DNA of 64,000 nt from Pristionchus mayeri (Eukaryota > Nematoda > Chromadorea > Rhabditida > Neodiplogasteridae): the NCBI GenBank assembly GCA_036245805.1, contig BTRK01000004.1, positions 34,023,541-34,087,540 of the forward strand, written 5' to 3'. Below, in pieces: positions 24,494-37,501 of the stretch; within the stretch, counting starts at the first letter, position 1; each line of letters opens with the position of its first letter. The position numbers were made by a program, and so were the translations under genes. The notes under the pieces were generated by a model. It worked only from the letters and a program-made list of their open reading frames with translations, made no database searches and was not told the origin of the DNA.

Positions 24494-26385
24494 GGCTTGA
24501 GCTCTGCTATTTCCCCGGGTATAGTCGCAAAAGTTTCGACTTCTGTGACTGTAGGCGAGTCGTAACCGCTTGGCTCGCATGTTCAATGGAGGTGCTGTTG
24601 AGGATATCCAAACTCATTCACCACTATCTTCTCTAACCGTTCAATTCTCCCCTGATCCTCTAGCTCCTCCATAGTTGTGTCTTTAGTTCTTTCTTATCTC
24701 TTTCTCAATAGTTCCCCGATTGCCTATGGCTTGAGCTTCGCTATTTCCTCGGGTATAGTCGCAAAAGTTTCGACTTCTGTGACTGTAGGCGAGTCGTTAC
24801 CGCTTGGCTCGCCTGTTCAATGGAGGTGCTGTTGAGGATATCCAAACGCATTCACACCACTATCTTCTCTATCCGTTCAATTCTCCCCTGATCCTCTAGC
24901 TCCTCCATAGTTGTGTCTTTAGTTCTTTCTTATCTCTTTCTCAATAGTTCCCCGATTGTCTATGGCTTGAGCTTCGCTATTTCCTCGGGTATAGTCGCAA
25001 AAGTTTCGACTTCTGTGACTGTAGGCGAGTCGTTACCGCTTGGCTCGCCTGTTCAATGGAGGTGCTGTTGAGGATATCCAAACGCATTCACACCACTATC
25101 TTCTCTATCCGTTCAATTCTCCCTTGATCATCTAGCTCCTCCATAGTTGTGTCTTTAGTTCTTTCTTATCTCTTTCTCAATAGTTCCCCGATTGTATATG
25201 GCTTGAGCTCTGCTATTTCCTCGGGTATAGTCGCAAAAGTTTCGACTTCTGTGACTATAGGCGAGTCGTTACCGCTTGGCTCGCCTGTTCAATGGAGGTG
25301 CTGTTGAGGATATCCAAACGCATTCACACCACTATCTTCTCTATCCGTTCAATTCTCCCCTGATCCTCTAGCTCCTCCTTAGTTGTGTCTTTAGTTCTTT
25401 CTCAATCTCTTCCTGAATAGTTCCCCACATTGTGCTATGGCTTGAGCTCTGCTATTTCCTCGGGTATAGTCGCAAAAGTTTCGACTTCTGTGACTGTAGG
25501 CGAGTCGTTACCGCTTGGCTCGCCTGTTCAATGGAGGTGCTGTTGAGGATATCCAAACGCATTCACACCACTATCTTCTCTATCCGTTCAATTCTCCCCT
25601 GATCCTCTAGCTCCTCCATAGTTGTGTCTTTAGTTCTTTCTTATCTCTTTCTCAATAGTTCCCCGATTGTCTATGGCTTGAGCTTCGCTATTTCCTCGGG
25701 TATAGTCGCAAAAGTTTCGACTTCTGTGACTGTAGGCGAGTCGTTACGGCTTGGCTCGCCTGTTCAATGGAGGTGCTGTTGAAGATATCCAAACTCATTT
25801 ACCACTATCTCTCTATCCGTTCAATTCTCCCCTGATCCTTTAGCTCCTCATTAGTTGTGTCTTTAGTTCTTTCTCAATCTCTTCCTCAATAGTTCCCCAT
25901 ATTGTGCTATGGCTTGAGCTCTGCTATTTCCTCGGGTATAGTCGCAAAAGTTTCGACTTCTGTGACTGTAGGCGAGTCGTAACCGCTTGGCTCGCATGTT
26001 CAATGGAGGTGCTGTTGAGGATATCCAAACTCATTCACACTACTATCTTCTCTATCCGTTCAATTCTCCCCTGATCCTCTCGCTCCTAATTAGTTGTGTC
26101 TTTAGTTCTTTCTTATCTCTTTCTCAATAGTTCCCCGATTGTATATGGCTTGAGCTCTGCTATTTCCTCGGGTATAGTCGCAAAAGTTTCGACTTCTGTG
26201 ACTATAGGCGAGTCGTTACCGCTTGGCTCGCCTGTTCAATGGAGGTGCTGTTGAGGATATCCAAACGCATTCACACCACTATCTTCTCTATCCGTTCAAT
26301 TCTCCCCTGATCCTCTAGCTCCTCCTTAGTTGTGTCTTTAGTTCTTTCTCAATCTCTTCCTGAATAGTTCCCCACATTGTGCTAT
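24494..26385. repeat. Mixed monomers with first GATTGTCTATGG/GCTTCGC forms; partial 4-mer
   Basis: Eight monomers. The GATTGTCTATGGC junction linked to GAGCTTCGC becomes common from 24964 onward; a GATTGCCTATGG version is at 24728. CCCCACATTG recurs at 25423 and 26370 (947 bp, four monomers). The monomer at 25675 has GTTACGG with GAAGATATCC and CTCATTTACC, a combination that later characterises the right third of the window. CTCTCGCTCCTAATTAG first appears near 26080. Confidence 0.8.
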
Positions 26386-28755
26386 GGCTTGAGCTCTGCT
26401 ATTTCCTCGGGTATAGTCGCAAAAGTTTCGACTTCTGTGACTGTAGGCGAGTCGTTACCGCTTGGCTCGCCTGTTCAATGGAGGTGCTGTTGAGGATATC
26501 CAAACGCATTCACACCACTATCTTCTCTATCCGTTCAATTCTCCCCTGATCCTCTAGCTCCTCCTTAGTTGTGTCTTTAGTTCTTTCTCAATCTCTTCCT
26601 GAATAGTTCCCCATATTGTGCTATGGCTTGAGCTCTGCTATTTCCTCGGGTATAGTCGCAAAAGTTTCGACTTCTGTGACTGTAGGCGAGTCGTAACCGC
26701 TTGGCTCGCCTGTTCAATGGAGGTGCTGTTGAGGATATCCAAACTCATTCACACTACTATCTTCTCTATCCGTTCAATTCTCCCCTGATCCTCTAGCTCC
26801 TCCATAGTTGTGTCTTTAGTTCTTTCTTATCTCTTTCTCAATAGTTCCCCGATTGTCTATGGCTTGAGCTTCGCTATTTCCTCGGGTATAGTCGCAAAAG
26901 TTTCGACTTCTGTGACTGTAGGCGAGTCGTTACCGCTTGGCTCGCCTGTTCAATGGAGGTGCTGTTGAGGATATCCAAACTCATTCACCACTATCTCTCT
27001 ATCCGTTCAATTCTCCCCTGATCCTCTAGCTCCTCATTAGTTGTGTCTTTAGTTCTTTCTCAATCTCTTCCTCAATAGTTCCCCATATTGTATATGGCTT
27101 GAGCTCTGCTATTTCCTCGGGTATAGTCGCAAAAGTTTCGACTTCTGTGACTATAGGCGAGTCGTTACCGCTTGGCTCGCCTGTTCAATGGAGGTGCTGT
27201 TGAGGATATCCAAACGCATTCACACCACTATCTTCTCTATCCGTTCAATTCTCCCCTGATCCTCTAGCTCCTCCTTAGTTGTGTCTTTAGTTCTTTCTCA
27301 ATCTCTTCCTGAATAGTTCCCCGATTGTCTATGGCTTGAGCTCTGCTATCTCCTCGGGTATAGTCGCAAAAGTTTCGACTTCTGTGACTGTAGGCGAGTC
27401 GTTACCGCTTGGCTCGCCTGTTCAATGGAAGTGCTGTTGAGGATATCCAAACGCATTCACACCACTATTTTCTCTATCCGTTCAATTCTCCCCTGATCAT
27501 CTAGCTCCTCCATAGTTGTGTCTTTAGTTCTTTCTTATCTCTTTCTCAATAGTTCCCCGATTGTATATGGCTTGAGCTCTGCTATTTCCTCGGGTATAGT
27601 CGCAAAAGTTTCGACTTCTGTGACTGTATGCGAATCGTTACCGCTTGGCTCGCCTGTTCAATGGAGGTGCTGTTGAGGATATCCAAACGCATTCACACCA
27701 CTATCTTCTCTATCCGTTCAATTCTCCCCTGATCCTCTAGCTCCTCCTTAGTTGTGTCTTTAATTCTTTCTCAATCTCTTCCTGAATAGTTCCCCATATT
27801 GTGCTATGGCTTGAGCTCTGCTATTTCCTCGGGTATAGTCGCAAAAGTTTCGACTTCTGTGACTGTAGGCGAGTCGTTACCGCTTGGCTCGCCTGTTCAA
27901 TGGAGGTGCTGTTGAGGATATCCAAACGCATTCACACCACTATCTTCTCTATCCGTTCAATTCTCCCCTGATCCTCTAGCTCCTCCTTAGTTGTGTCTTT
28001 AGTTCTTTCTCAATCTCTTCCTGAATAGTTCCCCATATTGTGCTATGGCTTGAGCTCTGCTATTTCCTCGGGTATAGTCGCAAAAGTTTCGACTTCTGTG
28101 ACTGTAGGCGAGTCGTAACCGCTTGGCTCGCCTGTTCAATGGAGGTGCTGTTGAGGATATCCAAACTCATTCACACTACTATCTTCTCTATCCGTTCAAT
28201 TCTCCCCTGATCCTCTAGCTCCTCCATAGTTGTGTCTTTAGTTCTTTCTTATCTCTTTCTCAATAGTTCCCCGATTGTCTATGGCTTGAGCTTCGCTATT
28301 TCCTCGGGTATAATCGCAAAAGTTTCGACTTCTGTGACTGTAGGCGAGTCGTTACCGCTTGGCTCGCCTGTTCAATGGAGGTGCTGTTGAGGATATCCAA
28401 ACTCATTCACCACTATCTCTCTATCCGTTCAATTCTCCCCTGATCCTCTAGCTCCTCATTAGTTGTGTCTTTAGTTCTTTCTCAATCTCTTCCTCAATAG
28501 TTCCCCATATTGTATATGGCTTGAGCTCTGCTATTTCCTCGGGTATAGTCGCAAAAGTTTCGACTTCTGTGACTATAGGCGAGTCGTTACCGCTTGGCTC
28601 GCCTGTTCAATGGAGGTGCTGTTGAGGATATCCAAACGCATTCACACCACTATCTTCTCTATCCGTTCAATTCTCCCCTGATCCTCTAGCTCCTCCTTAG
28701 TTGTGTCTTTAGTTCTTTCTCAATCTCTTCCTGAATAGTTCCCCATATTGTATAT
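26386..28755. repeat. 6-mer higher-order repeat, 1422 bp, ~1.7 copies
   Basis: Anchors 26386, 26625 and 26861 pair with 27808, 28047 and 28283, all 1422 bp apart. The hybrid-junction monomer at 27096 pairs with 28518. The first GTATGCGAATCG monomer (GTATGCG at 27626) and a GCTATCTCC monomer (27333) lie between. Confidence 0.85.
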
Positions 28756-30406
28756 GGCTTGAGCTCTGCTATTTCCTCGGGTATAGTCGCAAAAGTTTCG
28801 ACTTCTGTGACTATAGGCGAGTCGTTACCGCTTGGCTCGCCTGTTCAATGGAGGTGCTGTTGAGGATATCCAAACTCATTCACCACTATCTCTCTATCCG
28901 TTCAATTCTCCCCTGATCCTCTAGCTCCTCATTAGTTGTGTCTTTAGTTCTTTCTTATCTCTTTCTCAATAGTTCCCCGATTCTATGGCTTGAGCTTCGC
29001 TATTTCCTCGGGTATAGTCGCAAAAGTTTCGACTTCTGTGACTGTATGCGAATCGTTACCGCTTGGCTCGCCTGTTCAATGGAGGTGCTGTTGAGGATAT
29101 CCAAACGCATTCACACCACTATCTTCTCTATCCGTTCAATTCTCCCCTGATCCTCTAGCTCCTCCTTAGTTGTGTCTTTAGTTCTTTCTCAATCTCTTCC
29201 TGAATAGTTCCCCATATTGTGCTATGGCTTGAGCTCTGCTATTTCCTCGGGTATAGTCGCAAAAGTTTCGACTTCTGTGACTGTAGGCGAGTCGTTACCG
29301 CTTGGCTCGCCTGTTTAATGGAGGTGCTGTTGAGGATATCCAAACGCATTCACACCACTATCTTCTCTATCCGTTCAATTCTCCCCTGATCATCTAGCTC
29401 CTCATTAGTTGTGTCTTTAGTTCTTTCTTATCTCTTTCTCAATAGTTCCCCATATTGTATATGGCTTGAGCTCTGCTATTTCCTCGGGTATAGTCGCAAA
29501 AGTTTCGACTTCTGTGACTATAGGCGAGTCGTTACCGCTTGGCTCGCCTGTTCAATGGAGGTGCTGTTGAGGATATCCAAACGCATTCACACCACTATCT
29601 TCTCTATCCGTTCAATTCTCCCCTGATCCTCTAGCTCCTCCTTAGTTGTGTCTTTAGTTCTTTCTCAATCTCTTCCTGAATAGTTCCCCATATTGTATAT
29701 GGCTTGAGCTCTGCTATTTCCTCGGGTATAGTCGCAAAAGTTTCGACTTCTGTGACTATAGGCGAGTCGTTACCGCTTGGCTCGCCTGTTCAATGGAGGT
29801 GCTGTTGAGGATATCCAAACTCATTCACCACTATCTCTCTATCCGTTCAATTCTCCCCTGATCCTCTAGCTCCTCATTAGTTGTGTCTTTAGTTCTTTCT
29901 TATCTCTTTCTCAATAGTTCCCCGATTCTATGGCTTGAGCTTCGCTATTTCCTCGGGTATAGTCGCAAAAGTTTCGACTTCTGTGACTGTATGCGAATCG
30001 TTACCGCTTGGCTCGCCTGTTCAATGGAGGTGCTGTTGAGGATATCCAAACGCATTCACACCACTATCTTCTCTATCCGTTCAATTCTCCCCTGATCCTC
30101 TAGCTCCTCCTTAGTTGTGTCTTTAGTTCTTTCTCAATCTCTTCCTGAATAGTTCCCCATATTGTGCTATGGCTTGAGCTCTGCTATTTCCTCGGGTATA
30201 GTCGCAAAAGTTTCGACTTCTGTGACTGTAGGCGAGTCGTTACCGCTTGGCTCGCCTGTTCAATGGAGGTGCTGTTGAGGATATCCAAACGCATTCACAC
30301 CACTATCTTCTCTATCCGTTCAATTCTCCCCTGATCATCTAGCTCCTCATTAGTTGTGTCTTTAGTTCTTTCTTATCTCTTTCTCAATAGTTCCCCGATT
30401 GTCTAT
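28518..30406. repeat. 4-mer higher-order repeat, 945 bp, two copies
   Basis: The copies are 28518-29462 and 29463-30406. The rare CCCCGATTCTATGG junction recurs (GATTCTA at 28979 and 29924), as does GTATGCG (29044 and 29989), both 945 bp apart. Two CCCCATATTGTATATGG monomers precede each. One difference is CTGTTTAATGG near 29311 versus TTCAATGG. Confidence 0.92.
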
Positions 30407-33400
30407 GGCTTGAGCTTCGCTATTTCCTCGGGTATAGTCGCAAAAGTTTCGACTTCTGTGACTGTATGCGAATCGTTACCGCTTGGCTCGCCTGTTCAAT
30501 GGAGGTGCTGTTGAGGATATCCAAACGCATTCACACCACTATCTTCTCTATCCGTTCAATTCTCCCCTGATCATCTAGCTCCTCATTAGTTGTGTCTTTA
30601 GTTCTTTCTTATCTCTTTCTCAATAGTTCCCCGATTGTCTATGGCTTGAGCTTCGCTATCTCCTCGGGTATAGTCGCAAAAGTTTCGACTTCTGTGACTG
30701 TAGGCGAGTCGTTACCGCTTGGCTCGCCTGTTCAATGGAAGTGCTGTTGAGGATATCCAAACGCATTCACACCACTATTTTCTCTATCCGTTCAATTCTC
30801 CCCTGATCATCTAGCTCCTCCATAGTTGTGTCTTTAGTTCTTTCTTATCTCTTTCTCAATAGTTCCCCGATTGTCTATGGCTTGAGCTTCGCTATTTCCT
30901 CGGGTATAGTCGCAAAAGTTTCGACTTCTGTGACTGTATGCGAATCGTTACCGCTTGGCTCGCCTGTTCAATGGAGGTGCTGTTGAGGATATCCAAACGC
31001 ATTCACACCACTATCTTCTCTATCCGTTCAATTCTCCCCTGATCCTCTAGCTCCTCCATAGTTGTGTCTTTAGTTCTTTCTTATCTCTTTCTCAATAGTT
31101 CCCCGATTGTCTATGGCTTGAGCTTCGCTATTTCCTCGGGTATAGTCGCAAAAGTTTCGACTTCTGTGACTGTAGGCGAGTCGTTACCGCTTGGCTCGCC
31201 TGTTCAATGGAGGTGCTGTTGAGGATATCCAAACGCATTCACACCACTATCTTCTCTATCCGTTCAATTCTCCCCTGATCATCTAGCTCCTCCATAGTTG
31301 TGTCTTTAGTTCTTTCTTATCTCTTTCTCAATAGTTCCCCGATTGTATATGGCTTGAGCTCTGCTATTTCCTCGGGTATAGTCGCAAAAGTTTCGACTTC
31401 TGTGACTATAGGCGAGTCGTTACCGCTTGGCTCGCCTGTTCAATGGAGGTGCTGTTGAGGATATCCAAACGCATTCACACCACTATCTTCTCTATCCGTT
31501 CAATTCTCCCCTGATCCTCTAGCTCCTCCTTAGTTGTGTCTTTAGTTCTTTCTCAATCTCTTCCTGAATAGTTCCCCATATTGTGCTATGGCTTGAGCTC
31601 TGCTATTTCCTCGGGTATAGTCGCAAAAGTTTCGACTTCTGTGACTGTAGGCGAGTCGTTACCGCTTGGCTCGCCTGTTCAATGGAGGTGCTGTTGAGGA
31701 TATCCAAACGCATTCACACCACTATCTTCTCTATCCGTTCAATTCTCCCCTGATCATCTAGCTCCTCCATAGTTGTGTCTTTAGTTCTTTCTTATCTCTT
31801 TCTCAATAGTTCCCCGATTGTCTATGGCTTGAGCTTCGCTATTTCCTCGGGTATAGTCGCAAAAGTTTCGACTTCTGTGACTGTATGCGAATCGTTACCG
31901 CTTGGCTCGCCTGTTCAATGGAGGTGCTGTTGAGGATATCCAAACGCATTCACACCACTATCTTCTCTATCCGTTCAATTCTCCCCTGATCCTCTAGCTC
32001 CTCCATAGTTGTGTCTTTAGTTCTTTCTTATCTCTTTCTCAATAGTTCCCCGATTGTCTATGGCTTGAGCTTCGCTATTTCCTCGGGTATAGTCGCAAAA
32101 GTTTCGACTTCTGTGACTGTATGCGAATCGTTACCGCTTGGCTCGCCTGTTCAATGGAGGTGCTGTTGAGGATATCCAAACGCATTCACACCACTATCTT
32201 CTCTATCCGTTCAATTCTCCCCTGATCCTCTAGCTCCTCCATAGTTGTGTCTTTAGTTCTTTCTTATCTCTTTCTCAATAGTTCCCCGATTGTCTATGGC
32301 TTGAGCTTCGCTATTTCCTCGGGTATAGTCGCAAAAGTTTCGACTTCTGTGACTGTAGGCGAGTCGTTACCGCTTGGCTCGCCTGTTCAATGGAGGTGCT
32401 GTTGAGGATATCCAAACGCATTCACACCACTATCTTCTCTATCCGTTCAATTCTCCCCTGATCATCTAGCTCCTCCATAGTTGTGTCTTTAGTTCTTTCT
32501 TATCTCTTTCTCAATAGTTCCCCGATTGTATATGGCTTGAGCTCTGCTATTTCCTCGGGTATAGTCGCAAAAGTTTCGACTTCTGTGACTATAGGCGAGT
32601 CGTTACCGCTTGGCTCGCCTGTTCAATGGAGGTGCTGTTGAGGATATCCAAACGCATTCACACCACTATCTTCTCTATCCGTTCAATTCTCCCCTGATCC
32701 TCTAGCTCCTCCTTAGTTGTGTCTTTAGTTCTTTCTCAATCTCTTCCTGAATAGTTCCCCATATTGTGCTATGGCTTGAGCTCTGCTATTTCCTCGGGTA
32801 TAGTCGCAAAAGTTTCGACTTCTGTGACTGTAGGCGAGTCGTTACCGCTTGGCTCGCCTGTTCAATGGAGGTGCTGTTGAGGATATCCAAACGCATTCAC
32901 ACCACAATCTTCTCTATCCGTTCAATTCTCCCCTGATCATCTAGCTCCTCCATAGTTGTGTCTTTAGTTCTTTCTTATCTCTTTCTCAATAGTTCCCCGA
33001 TTGTCTATGGCTTGAGCTTCGCTATTTCCTCGGGTATAGTCGCAAAAGTTTCGACTTCTGTGACTGTATGCGAATCGTTACCGCTTGGCTCGCCTGTTCA
33101 ATGGAGGTGCTGTTGAGGATATCCAAACGCATTCACACCACTATCTTCTCTATCCGTTCAATTCTCCCCTGATCCTCTAGCTCCTCCATAGTTGTGTCTT
33201 TAGTTCTTTCTTATCTCTTTCTCAATAGTTCCCCGATTGTCTATGGCTTGAGCTTCGCTATTTCCTCGGGTATAGTCGCAAAAGTTTCGACTTCTGTGAC
33301 TGTAGGCGAGTCGTTACCGCTTGGCTCGCCTGTTCAATGGAGGTGCTGTTGAGGATATCCAAACGCATTCACACCACTATCTTCTCTATCCGTTCAATTC

Positions 33401-33718
33401 TCCCCTGATCATCTAGCTCCTCCATAGTTGTGTCTTTAGTTCTTTCTTATCTCTTTCTCAATAGTTCCCCGATTGTATATGGCTTGAGCTCTGCTATTTC
33501 CTCGGGTATAGTCGCAAAAGTTTCGACTTCTGTGACTATAGGCGAGTCGTTACCGCTTGGCTCGCCTGTTCAATGGAGGTGCTGTTGAGGATATCCAAAC
33601 GCATTCACACCACTATCTTCTCTATCCGTTCAATTCTCCCCTGATCCTCTAGCTCCTCATTAGTTGTGTCTTTAGTTCTTTCTCAATCTCTTCCTCAATA
33701 GTTCCCCATATTGTATAT
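30407..33718. repeat. 4/5-mer HOR with variable number of GTATGCGAATCG monomers
   Basis: GTATGCG occurs at 30464, 30937, 31883, 32119 and 33066. The GATTGTATAT monomer is at 31351, 32534 and 33481, spaced 1183 bp (five monomers) and 947 bp (four). The only structural difference is two consecutive GTATGCGAATCG monomers (31826 and 32062) in the longer copy versus one (33009) in the shorter. CACAATCTT near 32902 is a private point change. Confidence 0.9.
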
Positions 33719-35844
33719 GGCTTGAGCTCTGCTATTTCCTCGGGTATAGTCGCAAAAGTTTCGACTTCTGTGACTATAGGCGAGTCGTTACCGCTTGGCT
33801 CGCCTGTTCAATGGAGGTGCTGTTGAGGATATCCAAACGCATTCACACCACTATCTTCTCTATCCGTTCAATTCTCCCCTGATCCTCTAGCTCCTCCTTA
33901 GTTGTGTCTTTAGTTCTTTCTCAATCTCTTCCTGAATAGTTCCCCATATTGTATATGGCTTGAGCTCTGCTATTTCCTCGGGTATAGTCGCAAAAGTTTC
34001 GACTTCTGTGACTGTAGGCGAGTCGTTACCGCTTGGCTCGCCTGTTCAATGGAGGTGCTGTTGAGGATATCCAAACTCATTCACCACTATCTCTCTATCC
34101 GTTCAATTCTCCCCTGATCCTCTAGCTCCTCATTAGTTGTGTCTTTAGTTCTTTCTCAATCTCTTCCTCAATAGTTCCCCATATTGTATATGGCTTGAGC
34201 TCTGCTATTTCCTCGGGTATAGTCGCAAAAGTTTCGACTTCTGTGACTGTAGGCGAGTCGTTACCGCTTGGCTCGCCTGTTCAATGGAAGTGCTGTTGAG
34301 GATATCCAAACGCATTCACACCACTATCTTCTCTATCCGTTCAATTCTCCCCTGATCATCTAGCTCCTCCTTAGTTGTGTCTTTAGTTCTTTCTTATCTC
34401 TTTCTCAATAGTTCCCCGATTGTCTGTGGCTTGAGCTTCGCTATTTCCTCGGGTATAGTCGCAAAAGTTTCGACTTCTGTGACTGTAGGCGAGTCGTTAC
34501 CGCTTGGCTCGCCTGTTCAATGGAAGTGCTGTTGAGGATATCCAAACGCATTCACACCACTATCTTCTCTATCCGTTCAATTCTCCCCTGATCATCTAGC
34601 TCCTCCATAGTTGTGTCTTTAGTTCTTTCTTATCTCTTTCTCAATAGATCCCCGATTGTATATGGCTTGAGCTCTGCTATTTCCTCGGGTATAGTCGCAA
34701 AAGTTTCGACTTCTGTGACTATAGGCGAGTCGTTACCGCTTGGCTCGCCTGTTCAATGGAGGTGCTGTTGAGGATATCCAAACTCATTCACCACTATCTC
34801 TCTATCCGTTCAATTCTCCCCTGATCCTCTAGCTCCTCCTTAGTTGTGTCTTTAGTTCTTTCTCAATCTCTTCCTGAATAGTTCCCCATATTGTGCTATG
34901 GCTTGAGCTCTGCTATTTCCTCGGGTATAGTCGCAAAAGTTTCGACTTCTGTGACTGTAGGCGAGTCGTAACCGCTTGGCTCGCCTGTTCAATGGAGGTG
35001 CTGTTGAGGATATCCAAACTCATTCACACTACTAACTTCTCTATCCGTTCAATTCTCCCCTGATCCTCTAGCTCCTCCATAGTTGTGTCTTTAGTTCTTT
35101 CTTATCTCTTTCTCAATAGGTCCCCGATTGTCTATGGCTTGAGCTTCGCTATTTCCTCGGGTATAGTCGCAAAAGTTCCGACTTCTGTGACTGTAGGCGA
35201 GTCGTTACCGCTTGGCTCGCCTGTTCAATGGAGGTGCTGTTGAGGATATCCAAACTCATTCACCACTATCTCTCTATCCGTTCAATTCTCCCCTGATCCT
35301 CTAGCTCCTCATTAGTTGTGTCTTTAGTTCTTTCTCAATCTCTTCCTCAATAGTTCCCCATATTGTATATGGCTTGAGCTCTGCTATTTCCTCGGGTATA
35401 GTCGCAAAAGTTTCGACTTCTGTGACTATAGGCGAGTCGTTACCGCTTGGCTCGCCTGTTCAATGGAGGTGCTGTTGAGGATATCCAAACGCATTCACAC
35501 CACTATCTTCTCTATCCGTTCAATTCTCCCCTGATCCTCTAGCTCCTCCTTAGTTGTGTCTTTAGTTCTTTCTCAATCTCTTCCTGAATAGTTCCCCATA
35601 TTGTATATGGCTTGAGCTCTGCTATTTCCTCGGGTATAGTCGCAAAAGTTTCGACTTCTGTGACTATAGGCGAGTCGTTACCGCTTGGCTCGCCTGTTCA
35701 ATGGAGGTGCTGTTGAGGATATCCAAACTCATTCACCACTATCTCTCTATCCGTTCAATTCTCCCCTGATCCTCTAGCTCCTCATTAGTTGTGTCTTTAG
35801 TTCTTTCTCAATCTCTTCCTCAATAGTTCCCCATATTGTGCTAT
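33719..35844. repeat. Mosaic rich in hybrid-junction monomers
   Basis: Nine monomers, five with the 13-nt CCCCATATTGTATATGG junction (anchors 33719, 33957, 34192, 35371, 35609). Private point changes: GATTGTCTGTGG (34428), AATAGATCCCCG (before 34664), AATAGGTCCCCG (before 35136), and CACTACTAACTTC near 35030. The 34428-34900 monomers resemble those at 37735-38207 (3307 bp downstream). Confidence 0.82.
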
Positions 35845-37501
35845 GGCATGAGCTCTGCTATTTCCTCGGGTATAGTCGCAAAAGTTTCGACTTCTGTGAC
35901 TGTAGGCGAGTCGTTACCGCTTGGCTCGCCTGTTCAATGGAAGTGCTGTTGAGGATATCCAAACGCATTCACACCACTATCTTCTCTATCCGTTCAATTC
36001 TCCCCTGATCATCTAGCTCCTCCTTAGTTGTGTCTTTAGTTCTTTCTCAATCTCTTCCTGAATAGTTCTCCATATTGTGCTATGGCTTGAGCTCTGCTAT
36101 TTCCTCGGGTATAGTCGCAAAAGTTTCGACTTCTGTGACTGTAGGCGAGTCGTAACCGCTTGGCTCGCCTGTTCAATGGAGGTGCTGTTGAGGATATCCA
36201 AACTCATTCACACTACTATCTTCTCTATCCGTTCAATTCTCCCCTGATCCTCTAGCTCCTCCATAGTTGTGTCTTTAGTTCTTTCTTATCTCTTTCTCAA
36301 TAGTTCCCCGATTGTCTATGGCTTGAGCTTCGCTATTTCCTCGGGTATAGTCGCAAAAGTTTCGACTTCTGTGACTGTAGGCGAGTCGTTACCGCTTGGC
36401 TCGCCTGTTCAATGGAAGTGCTGTTGAGGATATCCAAACGCATTCACACCACTATCTTCTCTATCCGTTCAATTCTCCCCTGATCATCTAGCTCCTCCAT
36501 AGTTGTGTCTTTAGTTCTTTCTTATCTCTTTCTCAATAGTTCCCCGATTGTATATGGCTTGAGCTCTGCTATTTCCTCGGGTATAGTCGCAAAAGTTTCG
36601 ACTTCTGTGACTATAGGCGAGTCGTTACCGCTTGGCTCGCCTGTTCAATGGAGGTGCTGTTGAGGATATCCAAACTCATTCACCACTATCTCTCTATCCG
36701 TTCAATTCTCCCCTGATCCTCTAGCTCCTCATTAGTTGTGTCTTTAGTTCTTTCTCAATCTCTTCCTCAATAGTTCCCCATATTGTGCTATGGCATGAGC
36801 TCTGCTATTTCCTCGGGTATAGTCGCAAAAGTTTCGACTTCTGTGACTGTAGGCGAGTCGTTACCGCTTGGCTCGCCTGTTCAATGGAAGTGCTGTTGAG
36901 GATATCCAAACGCATTCACACCACTATCTTCTCTATCCGTTCAATTCTCCCCTGATCATCTAGCTCCTCCTTAGTTGTGTCTTTAGTTCTTTCTCAATCT
37001 CTTCCTGAATAGTTCCCCATATTGTGCTATGGCTTGAGCTCTGCTATTTCCTCGGGTATAGTCGCAAAAGTTTCGACTTCTGTGACTGTAGGCGAGTCGT
37101 AACCGCTTGGCTCGCCTGTTCAGTTGAGGTGCTGTTGAGGATATCCAAACTCATTCACACTACTATCTTCTCTATCCGTTCAATTCTCCCCTGATCCTCT
37201 AGCTCCTCCATAGTTGTGTCTTTAGTTCTTTCTTATCTCTTTCTCAATAGTTCCCCGATTGTCTATGGCTTGAGCTTCGCTATTTCCTCGGGTATAGTCG
37301 CAAAAGTTTCGACTTCTGTGACTGTAGGCGAGTCGTTACCGCTTGGCTCGCCTGTTCAATGGAGGTGCTGTTGAGGATATCCAAACTCATTCACCACTAT
37401 CTCTCTATCCGTTCAATTCTCCCCTGATCCTCTAGCTCCTCATTAGTTGTGTCTTTAGTTCTTTCTCAATCTCTTCCTGAATAGTTCCCCATATTGTATA
37501 T
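35845..37501. repeat. 4-mer higher-order repeat, 947 bp, ~1.75 copies
   Basis: GGCATGAG, found nowhere else, is at 35845 and 36792 (947 bp apart), and the following GTAACCG monomers are at 36084 and 37031. Copy differences are AATAGTTCTCC before 36084, and TTCAGTTGAGG near 37120 in place of TTCAATGGAGG. The third monomers differ (GGAAGTG at 36320, GGAGGTG at 37267). Confidence 0.88.
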
